Shown: piece after piece, positions 1-9,967 of the stretch
Numbering within the stretch: the first letter of the stretch is position 1
How the letters are laid out: every line of letters begins with the position of its first letter
Translations under genes and position numbers: made by a program
Origin: an uncultured Bacteroidales bacterium
Lineage (GTDB): Bacteria > Bacteroidota > Bacteroidia > Bacteroidales > Muribaculaceae
Direction: 5' to 3'
Length of the DNA: 64,000 nt
Assembly: GCA_900544535.1 (NCBI GenBank)
Contig: UQVH01000017.1
Span: 1 to 64,000, forward strand
The notes under the pieces: model-generated
The model's input: only the letters and a program-made list of their open reading frames with translations
Told to the model about the DNA's origin: nothing
Databases searched by the model: none

Positions 1-48
1 GCCTTTCAAGATGTTGGACTCACTGATTTATGGTTTAGCGGACAGTAA
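1..48 (+). CDS. C-terminal tail of an unidentified gene (cut by window edge)
   Basis: Frame 1 stays open from the first base to a TAA at 46-48 and gives a 15-residue tail ending in LWFSGQ. A strong terminator-like hairpin follows 40 bases later, which is what one expects at the end of a transcription unit, so I read this as the last codons of a plus-strand gene lying mostly outside the window. The tail is too short to name a family. Confidence 0.4.
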   Translation, partial: AFQDVGLTDLWFSGQ

Positions 49-87
49 TAATTTTAATATTGGTGTATGGGCTAACCCATATAAACC

Positions 88-130
88 ACAATACGACCTC
101 TCTTCACAGAGAAGTCGTATTGTTGTCTTA
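88..130 (+). terminator. Rho-independent terminator
   Basis: A 10-bp perfect outer stem (88-97 with 114-123, ACAATACGAC against its complement) continues into a further 6-bp stem with one mismatch around a TCAC loop. A T-rich stretch follows. It would end transcription from the gene cut by the left edge. Confidence 0.75.
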
Positions 131-528
131 GCAATAAGACTCTACAAACCTAACATAAAAACACATTTACTATTATGCAATTCTTCTCATATAACTAATG
201 ATTTTACGCTAAGATACTAACAATCTATACTAACCCTAAAACTAAAAATCGTTGATTAATTCAGTATTCTATTTTGAAAAGGCTTCGCCGGCAATCTGCA
301 CTTCTGCGGCCTTCTCACATTGCAAAATTATAGCTATTTTCGGGCTCATGCAACAGCCCAAAAGTTAAATTGAGTAAATATAAAGTCTTATATCCAAATT
401 TATAGTTGATTTTCAATGGAATAACACTTTTTAAGCCAATAAAAATATAGACCATATCAAGCATGATTGAGATAAAATATATCGTTTTATGCAGCTATAT
501 AAAACAAATATTACCCCTATTTTTCGAG
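131..528. other. Gene-less AT-rich interval
   Basis: I see no convincing protein-coding gene here. The stretch is AT-rich apart from a GC-richer island at about 280-320. It holds a good minus-strand promoter at 323-353 that points at that island and leads to no proper ORF; only a 20-codon GTG-initiated frame at 318-256 (minus) follows it. A second minus-strand -7 match (TAAATTTG at 402-395) has no -33 partner. The minus-strand regulator gene ends at 529. Confidence 0.5.
323..353 (-). promoter_or_regulatory. Bacteroidota-type promoter without an obvious gene
   Basis: Reading the minus strand, TTG (353-351) is followed by 20 bases and then TAATTTTG (330-323), matching the phylum consensus of TTTG/TTG and TAnnTTTG. 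Transcription would start near 317 and run left through a GC-richer island. No ORF of normal size follows. Confidence 0.45.
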
Positions 529-2154
529 CTATGATACCGATTTTATATTCATGATGTCTGTTTCAAAAGTATCTCTCGAAACAGCTCGGTTTTTGAGTTT
601 GTTTCGGTAGGTGTAAATCGTATAGACCGAATAGTTCAGCATCTGAGCAATCCTCGAACTTTCTTCTATTCCAAGTCGCATGAAGGCTATGATGCGCAGA
701 TCGGTATTCAGCTTTTCGCCTTCACGCAATATAATCTGTTCTTCCGGGCGAAGCAGATGATTCACTTCATTGACGAAATTCGGATATATATGTAAAAAAG
801 CGTCATCAAACACATCATAAAATTCCTTGGAATGTTCCTCGATATATTTACCTTGTTTGGTAATCTTCAGAAGATCGTCGACTTTTCCGGTAGTGATTTT
901 ACGGTTCACCATTTTATTGAACTGTGTCAACTTATCCATATATATCGAACATAGATTCAGGAATTGCGAGATATATACATCTTTTGTGCTGTTGGCGTCT
1001 TCAAGTCTGAGGGCCATGCGGTTCATCTGACGATTTTTGCGATGAAGCACATACAGCGTAGCTCCAAGTATTATCAGCAGAATAGCCATGATTGCCATAA
1101 CAATGTAATTTCTGATTTTTGATCCCCGGATCTCGGCCTTGTGGGCGCTTTCAATTATAGGTAACACTTGCGAGGATTGAAGTATTCGCAACGGCGCATT
1201 GCATTCGACCGCTTCAGAAAGAGCCACCGAAAGATAATCATAGGCGTGTTCAATATCACCGCTGAGATAAATAGTTTTTCCCAATTCCTGCAATGAGGCG
1301 ACTTCCAGTGTCGCTCCACGCGTGTCGGCTATGGCCGACAATGCCAGATAATACTCATAGGCATAATGTTCTCCTCTTGCTTTTGAAATTTCAGCAAGAA
1401 GATGACATGCCCGCGCATAGAGATTGTTTTCGGGAGGAAGCTGATCGATCAGCAGCATTATGAGTGCTTTGGTTTTGGAATATTCCTTATTGTAGTAGAA
1501 ATATTCCCCCTTATTCAGCATATAACGTGGCGAGCCTTCTTCAAGATGATTTATCAGCGCCCCCTGCGCTTCATGTGACTTGGCCATATAGCGGTCATAA
1601 ACCTCCGGATAATTGACATAGTAAGAGGCTATATAGAAATACATCTGACGGGCGGCATCAAAATACTCACCCCGCAGCCCCTTTGGCAAACTTTCGTAGT
1701 CAATCTTGCTTAACTCGTCTTCAGCCTGACTGATAAACGCCAGAAGCGGCAGATATGTCAGGCGCCTCATTTCGAAGCGTACCGCGATCGAATCAAGGTT
1801 AAGATCTTTGGCAAGAATAACGCCTCTGCTATAAATCGAGACAGCCGAATCGGTATTATAGGCATTATATGTGTCTCCGAGCATTAACAGAGTCGAGAGC
1901 TTCGACTCCGCAGACTGCGACTGAGCGTCAAGGACGGTTTTAAGCGAGTCAATGGTCGCTCGTCGACGTGAGATGTAAACATCTCTTTGATCCAGTTCGT
2001 TATCAAGCGTTTTAAGCATATTGACAACCTCTTTGCGTCCGATAGGATCACTCCCGGATGCAAAGAGATTGACAAATATCATCAGCAGAATCACAAGCGG
2101 CGATCTGCCCGACCGCCTGATTCGCTCAAAGGATCCGGACTTCAAGTTTGTCAT
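529..2154 (-). CDS. DUF6377-type membrane-anchored transcriptional regulator with TPR-like sensor region
   Basis: About 541 residues. A hydrophobic signal or anchor segment ([12 protein letters not shown]) near the N-terminus is followed by a long alpha-helical, TPR-like region. A transmembrane helix (roughly [20 protein letters not shown]) comes next, then a coiled stretch and a C-terminal LuxR-like helix-turn-helix ([21 protein letters not shown]). This is the architecture of the Bacteroidota DUF6377 family: periplasmic helical repeats, one membrane helix and a cytoplasmic DNA-binding end. I chose the ATG at 2154 rather than an upstream one at 2205 because it leaves a normal signal segment and reduces the overlap with purT to 29 bp. 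The overlap suggests translational coupling to purT. The target genes and the signal are unknown. Confidence 0.75.
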   Translation of the reverse strand: MTNLKSGSFERIRRSGRSPLVILLMIFVNLFASGSDPIGRKEVVNMLKTLDNELDQRDVYISRRRATIDSLKTVLDAQSQSAESKLSTLLMLGDTYNAYNTDSAVSIYSRGVILAKDLNLDSIAVRFEMRRLTYLPLLAFISQAEDELSKIDYESLPKGLRGEYFDAARQMYFYIASYYVNYPEVYDRYMAKSHEAQGALINHLEEGSPRYMLNKGEYFYYNKEYSKTKALIMLLIDQLPPENNLYARACHLLAEISKARGEHYAYEYYLALSAIADTRGATLEVASLQELGKTIYLSGDIEHAYDYLSVALSEAVECNAPLRILQSSQVLPIIESAHKAEIRGSKIRNYIVMAIMAILLIILGATLYVLHRKNRQMNRMALRLEDANSTKDVYISQFLNLCSIYMDKLTQFNKMVNRKITTGKVDDLLKITKQGKYIEEHSKEFYDVFDDAFLHIYPNFVNEVNHLLRPEEQIILREGEKLNTDLRIIAFMRLGIEESSRIAQMLNYSVYTIYTYRNKLKNRAVSRDTFETDIMNIKSVS

Positions 2155-3310
2155 ACGCACGTTCCGCTTTTGCCCTCGCCTCTTCCACTGTGTCGGCGGT
2201 AGCAAGAATCACACCCATGCGGCGATGCCCTCTGACTTCCGGTTTACCGAATATCCGTATCTGGACACCCGGTTCTTCCAGAACCTTATCAAGATTGTCC
2301 ATTACAACCTCAGTGCTGTCACCTTCAACAACAACCGCGCGTGATGCCGACGGTCCGAGAAAGCGTATTCCCGGTACGGGCAGCCCGGTAAGCGCACGTG
2401 CATGAAGTGCAAATTCGCTGAGATCCTGGGAAATCATCGTAACCATTCCGGTGTCATGCGGACGCGGAGACACCTCGCTGAAAATCACATCATTGCCACA
2501 CACAAACAATTCCACGCCGAATATGCCATAGCCACCGAGTGCATCTGTAACTTTCCGGGCAATCTCCTGTGCGGCCTTTTTGGCCTCCGGAGTCATTGCC
2601 TGAGGCTGCCAGGAATAACGGTAATCACCGTCTACCTGTATATGTCCGATCGGTTCGCAGAACGAAGTGCCGGAAACCGAGCGCACAGTCAGCAGTGTGA
2701 TCTCATAATCAAATTTCACAAAGCCTTCCACAATGACACGTCCCGCTCCCGCGCGACCGCCTTCCTGCGCTATTTTCCAAGCTTTTTCAATATCCTCAGG
2801 CGATTTGATGACACTCTGTCCGTGACCGCTTGATGACATGATCGGCTTTACGACACAGGGAATGCCTATCGTTTCAACCGCAGCTTTGAATTCTTCAAAG
2901 TCAGAAGCAAAGCGATAAGGCGAAGTGGTGACACCAAGTCCTTCAGCAGCCAGACGGCGTATACCCTCTCGGTTCATTGTCAGGAGAGCCGCTTTTGCCG
3001 TAGGTGTGACATTATATCCTTTCCCCTCAAGATCCACCAATACCGGAGTCGCAATTGCCTCGACTTCAGGGATAATATGGTCAGGCTGCTCCTCTGTGAT
3101 TGCCTCGCGCAGAGCATCGGCATCAAGCATACTGAACACACGGTTCTTGTCAGCCACATGCATGGCAGGGGCATTTGCATACTTGTCACATGCAACGACT
3201 TCAACGCCTAAGCGCTGGAGTTCGATTGCAACTTCCTTACCTAATTCGCCACTGCCGAGAAGCATGGCCTTACGGCCGCTCTTCGTCCACTTACTTCCTA
3301 TCTTTGTCAT
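2126..3310 (-). CDS. purT: Formate-dependent phosphoribosylglycinamide formyltransferase (GAR transformylase 2)
   Basis: 394 residues, the usual length for PurT. The enzyme uses formate and ATP to formylate GAR in step 3 of purine synthesis, so this organism does not need formyl-tetrahydrofolate for that step. A pre-ATP-grasp dinucleotide-like motif (GSGELGK) sits at residues 19-25. ATP-grasp signatures follow ([13 protein letters not shown], and near the metal site [15 protein letters not shown]). It is the first gene of a minus-strand unit; its 3' end overlaps the start of the DUF6377 regulator. A TAATTTTG box lies about 40 bp upstream of the start. Confident assignment. Confidence 0.96.
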   Translation of the reverse strand: MTKIGSKWTKSGRKAMLLGSGELGKEVAIELQRLGVEVVACDKYANAPAMHVADKNRVFSMLDADALREAITEEQPDHIIPEVEAIATPVLVDLEGKGYNVTPTAKAALLTMNREGIRRLAAEGLGVTTSPYRFASDFEEFKAAVETIGIPCVVKPIMSSSGHGQSVIKSPEDIEKAWKIAQEGGRAGAGRVIVEGFVKFDYEITLLTVRSVSGTSFCEPIGHIQVDGDYRYSWQPQAMTPEAKKAAQEIARKVTDALGGYGIFGVELFVCGNDVIFSEVSPRPHDTGMVTMISQDLSEFALHARALTGLPVPGIRFLGPSASRAVVVEGDSTEVVMDNLDKVLEEPGVQIRIFGKPEVRGHRRMGVILATADTVEEARAKAERAYDKLEVRIL

Positions 3311-3349
3311 CTGAATTCAAAAAATGATAATGATGTTTACAATCTTTTG

Positions 3350-3357
3350 CAAAATTA
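3350..3357 (-). promoter_or_regulatory. Probable purT -7 element
   Basis: TAATTTTG on the minus strand, matching TAnnTTTG, 40 bases before the purT start. I found no good -33 TTG at the usual distance. It shares the intergenic region with the divergent plus-strand promoter at 3376-3408. Confidence 0.4.
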
Positions 3358-3375
3358 CCGATTTTCCATGAAATA

Positions 3376-3408
3376 TTGCTAATGCAGACGATTTATTTTG
3401 TAACTTCG
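3376..3408 (+). promoter_or_regulatory. Probable promoter of the unknown protein / DUF4132 unit
   Basis: TTG at 3376-3378, 22 bases, then TAACTTCG at 3401-3408, a common variant of the Bacteroidota -7 box. The predicted start would leave a leader of about 70 bases before the ATG at 3486. Confidence 0.45.
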
Positions 3409-3485
3409 CCCAAAAGCCGGCGATTCTGCCGGAGGCTCAACACAGTGTTTTACAAAACCGCAAATACACTGCAAAACCACATAGC

Positions 3486-3926
3486 ATGAAGATCTATTTA
3501 CAACAAAAAAGTCCCGGCAGTACGCGACAACCCATCACTGCTTGTCCGATAGAGCTTTCTGACCGTCCAACCACCGCCGGAACATTGATCAGTTCGATTG
3601 TACGCACAATCGTATTGGCATACAACGAGAGTATTGACAATAACCAGACTGATCCGGATATCGACCGCCATGCGAATCCGATGACCGACTCTCAGATCAA
3701 CGATCTTGCCGAAACCGGCCGCATTACATTCGGGTTTGTCTACAACAACAGAAAGGAAGATCCCCAAAAAGCTATTGAAAATGCTCTGCAATGCCATGAG
3801 GACGGCATTTTTAAAATATTTCTTAACGGGAAGCCGCTCGGACCGAACGAAAGCCGGATTGAAGTAACAGACGGAGACACCTTAACAATAGTTCGCCTGA
3901 CTCTGCTGTCGGGCAGAATGTGGTAA
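3486..3926 (+). CDS. Unknown 146-residue protein, partner of the DUF4132 gene
   Basis: I do not recognise a family. The protein is hydrophilic, without signal peptide or membrane segment, so it should be cytoplasmic. It has a helical middle (SQINDLAETGRITFGFVYNN, then an acidic/lysine-rich stretch) and a beta-rich end (RIEVTDGDTLTIVRLTLLSG) that reads like a small ubiquitin- or beta-grasp-like finish, which is only an impression. The stop lies 12 bases before the start of the giant DUF5724/DUF4132 gene, and a promoter precedes it, so the two are probably co-transcribed and may act together. Confidence 0.7.
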   Translation: MKIYLQQKSPGSTRQPITACPIELSDRPTTAGTLISSIVRTIVLAYNESIDNNQTDPDIDRHANPMTDSQINDLAETGRITFGFVYNNRKEDPQKAIENALQCHEDGIFKIFLNGKPLGPNESRIEVTDGDTLTIVRLTLLSGRMW

Positions 3927-3938
3927 ATATATAGATTT

Positions 3939-6900
3939 ATGCAGATTCATTGGAACCACACTTACAACGATCTTTGCGTACCTTATATTGAAAATTTGAG
4001 AGACGGCATAAAGAATGCTCGTGAACTGACAACCGAGACACGCAATCTCCTCATATGCTTTTTCAATGATATTGACCAGACATGCCGCGAATCATATTTC
4101 GAACCGGCGCTGCGCTACTATTTCCATCAGCGCGGTGTCTGGAATACATTGGAATTTCTTGAACATGGTCTGCGCCCCGCAATCGACTATCTGTTCGGCA
4201 GTAGTCAGGATGATGCTGCTCTCTGCAAAGAATGGACTGCCCTTTTCTCGGAATACATCAGACTTGATGCCAGAGCACCATATACGACAGGTTACACCCG
4301 CCATTCCATACGCTCCATACGCATCAGCCTTCACATTGGCAAAATAGCGCAGGCGCTGCGTCAATTTGTACTGCTCAGAGCCACAGGCTTTACGACCTCC
4401 CAGATTCTCAGAAAAGGACGCACTCAGGAAGAGCAACAAATGTTTTCCGATATAATCACGATTGACGACTGGCTCGCAGCCAAAATCACAAGCGGAGACA
4501 GAGAGTGCATTGACTATCTGACTGAAGCGATGACCTCGGAAAACAATGCCAACCGCATGTATTTTGACCATTTCAGAGCCATTTCACTAAGTGGCAATAA
4601 AGAGCTGTTGATCCTTGAAGGCAAGCTGCTTCTTGCCGCGCGTATGCAGGAAGGTCTCAGACAGGCAATAGTGGAAACCATGGATGAAGGCCAGCCTGAA
4701 AGTTTCATCTATCTGCTGAAAGTTATAATTGACAATAACCTTCAGCGATTTTCAGCTGTAAAGAGAGGACTTGCCGTGGCAACAGGATTTGGAGACCAGG
4801 ATGTCACGGACCACATTACGGAAAAAATCTTCTCTTTGGTGTTCAAACTCGTGTCTGACCGAGATGAAGCAGTAAGAGCTATTGACAGTAACGACCCCAT
4901 GACTGTCTACCTGGCGCTGTGGTCTATTGCGTTCTTTGATGCAGACAGCGTAAAGCAGCACATCGCCGAATTGCTCGAACATTCTCCCGCTCATATCGCG
5001 GAGGCAACGACTTTGATTGTCGGATATCTTCAGGATGTCGAATTGATTAACAAAATGACATCTCTTGTATTGCGAGTCCGCACTCAAGACCACAGAATCA
5101 TCGCCGGACTTCTTGAAATGTATCTGAGGGACACACGTTTTCACCTCTACCTTAGAGCAAGTGCGGATGAGATTCGTATTCCTGACCTCAGTCTTTATTT
5201 CGAATCCAGAGGAGATGCCGAGACCGATTTCGCATTACTGACAGATATTTATACTTCTGTCAAAAGCGCAGAGGTGTTTGATCCATACGTTTTTCCGTGG
5301 ATCCGACGAACCCTGACAAAAAGCCTGATTTCTGAGAAAATATGCAGGCTGGCACTGCTGCTGGCTACTCCGGATTATGCTGAGAAGGCTCTTGATTACT
5401 TTTGTTCACTGGAGCCTTATGAGAGAGGAGTCTATCTCAAATATATTTTATATAGGTGCAAGTCGCGCCGCCAGATAGAGTTCGCCGTCGCCATGATGGC
5501 CGACAAAGGCAACGATGCCCGCGACCAGGCCTGTCGGATTGTCAGGAATCTGCATGAATGGAATGATTTGGCTGATGAAGACTATCTTGCAATGGAATCG
5601 CATCTGCGCCTTAAAGCTGCGCCAATGCGCACCTGTATCATCGGAATTCTTGGTTCACTTCCCGATGATAAAGCCATCAGTTCTGTAAAACGCCTCATCA
5701 CAGACAAATCCACAGAACGGCGCCTGGCCGGACTTGATATACTGAAAAACTGGATCGACAAGGGAGAGAGATCGGAAGCCGTAAGCGAGCTAAAGCCGGA
5801 ACTTTCCGCAATAGTCAATCCGACATCCAGAGAACAGATCCTACTTGGTGCCATTCTTGCCCAAAATAATCCGGAAGAAAACATATACACTCCGGAAAAT
5901 GGTTTCGGGCTTTATTCTTGTGGTGATGAAATTGCTGTCTCAGTGACACGCCCTGCTGATTTCAGTCCGGAAAAAGCCCTTGCTTTCAAATCAGACAGCA
6001 ATATTCTGAAGAAAATCCTAAGGAAAAGGAATAGTCCTGCGGTAGAGCTGATCCAAGCTATCATTGATTTGATCGAAAAGAATACCGATTATGAATTCAA
6101 AGATCGGTATGGAAATATTTCCCGGTTAGGCAATACTGTACAGCAATCATACAAACCTGGGCTTGAATCCATTGCTTTACCTGAAATCTGGAAAGAGTTT
6201 TACGATCTGGAAATCGGCTCGCCGGAAAACATCTTGCGACTTTGGCTTGCGACAATCACCCCCAACGCCTCTGATAAGCCGTTTTACCCGACATTAAAAC
6301 GTATTTTAGGCCGGGCTTTTGACCCTGATATACTGAACCCGGTTAAAAATTCCCCCTATTTTCAATCGGCACTCCACATCATAACAGCTTTGGCAGAAGA
6401 ATATTGCAAAGGTCAGGTCATTTTGGAAATTGCGACCGATTTCGTGTCTGATTTCGCTCTTCGCATAAAGACAGAGGATTGTATCAAGAACTACCAAAGC
6501 TATTCCTGGGAATCACCGGAGGACCATTGCATCTATAATGTCCAGCCTGTGGCTACACTTCTGTCAATATGCAGAAATTCAAGCAATGACATGCCAGACG
6601 ATCTATTCCTGCGCTCCTTCGCTGGCCGCCACAATTTACTATGCAAGACAAAGAGTTGCATCGCCGACGGATTCAATTATAGGAATCCCCTCAATGCAAT
6701 GGAATACCTCCGCGCATGGAGTCTCGGAGCTATCTCAGACAAAGCAATGTTTAGAGAAATGATGTCAGGTCCAATGAAAAAGAGCATGATAGCCGAGTTC
6801 TCGCAACGTCTGCCGGATGCCGAAAGACCCCGTTGGGCCAAACAACTTACACCTCTCAGCGACCGCGGATGTCACCTGATCAATACAGTTATCGAACGTA

Positions 6901-8972
6901 TACTCGACATAGAGCTAAAAAGAGGCGATTCTGAGACTCCGGTTTCTTCTTTGGCTTACGAAATCAGATGCGTCAGCGGAATCGACAGACTGTTGCAGAT
7001 ATTGCAGGCCCTTGGGAAAGACAAACCCGTAACAAGAGGTTATTACGCCAATCTCAATAAGCGCGAAATCCTGAGTTCTCTGCTTCAGGCTTCCTCACCG
7101 GCGCCCTCCGATTCTCCTGAAGAATTAAAACGGAAAGCGAAAGTTGCCGGAGTTACAGATGAACAGCTCGCCGAGGCTGCTATGTTCTCCCCAAAGTGGC
7201 TGGAGATCACAGAAGAAGCCATCGGCTGGAAGGGCCTGACAAGCGGAGCGTACTACTTTATGGCTCATACCGCTGACGTTCTCAGCGATCGTGCCAAGTC
7301 ACGCATATCAAGATACTCGGCCATAGAGCCTGCCGACTTTGCAGATGGAGCCTGTGATCCGACTTGGTTTCATGAAATCTACAAGACATTGGGCCGCAAG
7401 CGCTACGAGTTTATATATGCTTCGGCGAAACATGTGGCCGACGGCAACCGCCACAGCCGTTCTCGCAAACTCTCCGATGCCCTGCTCGGCAATCTGAAAG
7501 CGAAACAGGTCATGACGGAAATTTCAGAGAAAAGGAACAAGGATCTGGTAGTCGCTCTTGGGTTGATTCCGCTGGGACGCAACAAACATGGTGATCTCCG
7601 TGAACGTTACATCGTTCTCAATAAATTCCTGAAAGACAGCAAGCAATTCGGTGCACAACGCCAGGCAAGCGAGGGACGCGCAGTCAAACTCGCTCTTGAC
7701 AATCTCGCCCGCACGGCCGGATATGGAGACTCCACACGCCTGACGTGGAGCATGGAAGCCGCACTTGTGAAAGATGTAGCACAACTCCTTACCCCAAAAG
7801 ATTTCGATGGAGTCAGTGTGCGACTGCATATAGGCGACGGGATGCCGGAAATAATCTGCGAGAGCAAAGGCAAAATACTGCAAAACATCCCCTCAAGGCT
7901 CAAAAAAGACCCGTATGTAATCAGCCTCAAAGAAACCTGCAAGCAATTGAAAGAGCAACACACCCGTGGCCGGGCGTTGCTCGAACAGGCAATGGTTGAA
8001 TCATCTGAATTCACCGGTGCGGAAATCAGCAGCCTCAAAGAGAATCCGATTATATGGAGCCTGTTTTCACACCTTGTACTTGTCAGAGATGACGGCTGGA
8101 CCGGAATTCCCGGAGATGACGGAGTCTCGATTATTTCGGCAGAAGGCGAACGCCGTCCTATAAGTGCCGATGACCGCTTGCGCATCGCCCACCCTTACGA
8201 TCTGTTTTCCAACAAAGAATGGAGCGCATATCAGGCTCTCATCTTTGAGCACAAGTGGAAACAACCGTTCAAGCAGGTATTCCGTGAACTGTATGTCCCT
8301 ACCCCGGAAGAAAAAGACATGAGCAAATCAATGCGCTATTCCGGCAACCAGATCATGCCGTCACGCACTGCTGCTCTTCTGAAAAAACGACAATGGACGG
8401 TTGACTATGACTGCGGACTTCAGAAAATATGCTTTAATAGCAATGTGACGGCTGTGTTATATGCAATGGCCGACTGGTTTTCGCCGGCCGACATCGAAGC
8501 CCCGACTCTGGAATATGTCGAATTCCATGACCGCAGGACATTCAAAGACAAGAAAATTTCAGAGATTCCCCCAATCGCGTTCTCTGAAATCATGCGTGAT
8601 GTAGACCTCGCAGTAAGCGTGGCTCATGCAGGAAGTGTCGATCCGGAAACCAGCCATTCGACCATCGAAATGCGTAGAGCCATTGTCAGCCACACGCTGC
8701 CCATGTTTGGAATTAACAATGTCAGCCTGAGCGACACCTTTGCAAAAGTAAGCGGACAGCTTGGCCGTTACAATATCCATCTTGGCAGCGGGACAATCCA
8801 CAAAGAAGGAGGCGCACAGATAGCCGTCCTTCCGGTTCATTCACAAAGTCGCGGACGGATATTCCTTCCGTTCCTTGACGAAGATCCGAAAACCGCCGAA
8901 ATCATCTCAAAAATACTGCTTTTTTCCGATGATGCCGCAATCAAAGATCCCTCAATCCTCAGACAGTTGTGA
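3939..8972 (+). CDS. DUF5724/DUF4132 family giant protein
   Basis: 1677 residues, with no signal peptide or membrane helix, so a large cytoplasmic protein. The first two thirds are helical and HEAT-like in character. The C-terminal 250 or so residues carry the DUF4132 features: the ITEE/GWKGLTSGAYYF region upstream, then RIAHPYDLF, FKQVFRELYVPT, a variable middle, and the DVDLAVSVAHAGSVDPE segment ending in YNIHLGSGTIHKEGG. DUF4132 is also found in Escherichia coli YehI (MolR), where neighbours encode MoxR ATPase and vWA proteins. Here the only close partner is the small gene 12 bases upstream. The function is unknown; the length fits Bacteroidota members. Confidence 0.8.
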   Translation: MQIHWNHTYNDLCVPYIENLRDGIKNARELTTETRNLLICFFNDIDQTCRESYFEPALRYYFHQRGVWNTLEFLEHGLRPAIDYLFGSSQDDAALCKEWTALFSEYIRLDARAPYTTGYTRHSIRSIRISLHIGKIAQALRQFVLLRATGFTTSQILRKGRTQEEQQMFSDIITIDDWLAAKITSGDRECIDYLTEAMTSENNANRMYFDHFRAISLSGNKELLILEGKLLLAARMQEGLRQAIVETMDEGQPESFIYLLKVIIDNNLQRFSAVKRGLAVATGFGDQDVTDHITEKIFSLVFKLVSDRDEAVRAIDSNDPMTVYLALWSIAFFDADSVKQHIAELLEHSPAHIAEATTLIVGYLQDVELINKMTSLVLRVRTQDHRIIAGLLEMYLRDTRFHLYLRASADEIRIPDLSLYFESRGDAETDFALLTDIYTSVKSAEVFDPYVFPWIRRTLTKSLISEKICRLALLLATPDYAEKALDYFCSLEPYERGVYLKYILYRCKSRRQIEFAVAMMADKGNDARDQACRIVRNLHEWNDLADEDYLAMESHLRLKAAPMRTCIIGILGSLPDDKAISSVKRLITDKSTERRLAGLDILKNWIDKGERSEAVSELKPELSAIVNPTSREQILLGAILAQNNPEENIYTPENGFGLYSCGDEIAVSVTRPADFSPEKALAFKSDSNILKKILRKRNSPAVELIQAIIDLIEKNTDYEFKDRYGNISRLGNTVQQSYKPGLESIALPEIWKEFYDLEIGSPENILRLWLATITPNASDKPFYPTLKRILGRAFDPDILNPVKNSPYFQSALHIITALAEEYCKGQVILEIATDFVSDFALRIKTEDCIKNYQSYSWESPEDHCIYNVQPVATLLSICRNSSNDMPDDLFLRSFAGRHNLLCKTKSCIADGFNYRNPLNAMEYLRAWSLGAISDKAMFREMMSGPMKKSMIAEFSQRLPDAERPRWAKQLTPLSDRGCHLINTVIERILDIELKRGDSETPVSSLAYEIRCVSGIDRLLQILQALGKDKPVTRGYYANLNKREILSSLLQASSPAPSDSPEELKRKAKVAGVTDEQLAEAAMFSPKWLEITEEAIGWKGLTSGAYYFMAHTADVLSDRAKSRISRYSAIEPADFADGACDPTWFHEIYKTLGRKRYEFIYASAKHVADGNRHSRSRKLSDALLGNLKAKQVMTEISEKRNKDLVVALGLIPLGRNKHGDLRERYIVLNKFLKDSKQFGAQRQASEGRAVKLALDNLARTAGYGDSTRLTWSMEAALVKDVAQLLTPKDFDGVSVRLHIGDGMPEIICESKGKILQNIPSRLKKDPYVISLKETCKQLKEQHTRGRALLEQAMVESSEFTGAEISSLKENPIIWSLFSHLVLVRDDGWTGIPGDDGVSIISAEGERRPISADDRLRIAHPYDLFSNKEWSAYQALIFEHKWKQPFKQVFRELYVPTPEEKDMSKSMRYSGNQIMPSRTAALLKKRQWTVDYDCGLQKICFNSNVTAVLYAMADWFSPADIEAPTLEYVEFHDRRTFKDKKISEIPPIAFSEIMRDVDLAVSVAHAGSVDPETSHSTIEMRRAIVSHTLPMFGINNVSLSDTFAKVSGQLGRYNIHLGSGTIHKEGGAQIAVLPVHSQSRGRIFLPFLDEDPKTAEIISKILLFSDDAAIKDPSILRQL

Positions 8973-9031
8973 CAGGAAGCCGCCATCTGCCGGCCTAAAG
9001 GCCAGTCGAAGCAAGATAAGTTGGATTTCTG

Positions 9032-9063
9032 TTTGAATTATTCATCGGAAATCGCTAATTTTG
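9032..9063 (+). promoter_or_regulatory. tpiA promoter
   Basis: TTTG at 9032-9035, 20 bases, then TAATTTTG at 9056-9063: a near-perfect Bacteroidota promoter. The tpiA ATG lies 36 bases downstream of the -7 box. Confidence 0.65.
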
Positions 9064-9098
9064 CCAGCGAATTTTCAACCCAATTTAATTAAGGTAAA

Positions 9099-9854
9099 AT
9101 GAGAAAGAATATCGTAGCAGGCAACTGGAAAATGAACACCACGCTGCCCGAAGGAATCAAGCTTGCCGAAGAGGTAAACGCAGCTCTCAAAGGCGCCGAG
9201 CCCAAGTGTGATGTCGTGATCTGTGTCCCCTTCACTCATCTTGCATCCATCAATAATGTGATCGACAAAAACAAGCTTGGTCTTGGTGCTGAAAACTGCG
9301 CTGATCATAAATCAGGGGCTTATACCGGTGAAATCTCAGCTTCTATGGTTGCTTCGACCGGTGCCACTTATGTGATCCTCGGTCACTCGGAACGCCGTCA
9401 GTACTACAACGAAACCTCAGAAACTCTTCGCGAGAAAGTCCGTCTCGCTCTCGATAACAACCTCACCCCTATCTTCTGTATCGGCGAAGTTCTCGAACAG
9501 CGTGAGGACGGCAGCTTCTTTGAAGTTGTTAAAGCCCAGATCGAAGAAGGCCTCTTCAACCTCGATGCTGAAGAGTTCGGCAAAATCGTTCTTGCCTACG
9601 AACCCGTCTGGGCCATCGGTACCGGTAAGACTGCTACTGACGATCAGGCTCAGGAAATGCACGCTTTCATCCGCAAGACCATCGCTGACAAATATGGCAA
9701 GGAAGTAGCCGACAACACCTCTATCCTTTATGGAGGCAGCTGCAAGCCCACCAATGCTGCCCAGCTCTTCGCCAAACCCGACGTAGACGGCGGTCTCATC
9801 GGAGGCGCAGCCCTCGAAGCAAGCTCCTTCATGGGTATTGTCAACGCATTCTGA
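9099..9854 (+). CDS. tpiA: Triosephosphate isomerase
   Basis: 251 residues, the normal TIM-barrel length. It interconverts dihydroxyacetone phosphate and glyceraldehyde 3-phosphate in glycolysis. All catalytic residues are visible: NWKMN with K11, GHSER with H96, and [10 protein letters not shown] with E168, plus the phosphate-binding GGAALE near the end. It has its own strong promoter and is followed by a terminator, so it is probably monocistronic. Confident. Confidence 0.98.
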   Translation: MRKNIVAGNWKMNTTLPEGIKLAEEVNAALKGAEPKCDVVICVPFTHLASINNVIDKNKLGLGAENCADHKSGAYTGEISASMVASTGATYVILGHSERRQYYNETSETLREKVRLALDNNLTPIFCIGEVLEQREDGSFFEVVKAQIEEGLFNLDAEEFGKIVLAYEPVWAIGTGKTATDDQAQEMHAFIRKTIADKYGKEVADNTSILYGGSCKPTNAAQLFAKPDVDGGLIGGAALEASSFMGIVNAF

Positions 9855-9870
9855 TACATATATAAAATAT

Positions 9871-9932
9871 ATTCCCGCACGAGATCTGAGATATAACGCA
9901 TGTCCGAACCCGATTCCCGTGCGGGAATTTTC
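9871..9932 (+). terminator. Rho-independent terminator after tpiA
   Basis: An 11-bp perfect stem (ATTCCCGCACG at 9871-9881 with its complement at 9918-9928) closes a loop of about 36 bases and is followed directly by a T run. Confidence 0.65.
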
Positions 9933-9967
9933 TTCATCATCTTCATTTAACTGTAATTATTGACTCC

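Noticed and set aside
2402..2833. Plus-strand frame of 143 codons inside purT
   Set aside because: Shadow of purT in the opposite direction, with no domain and no start signal.
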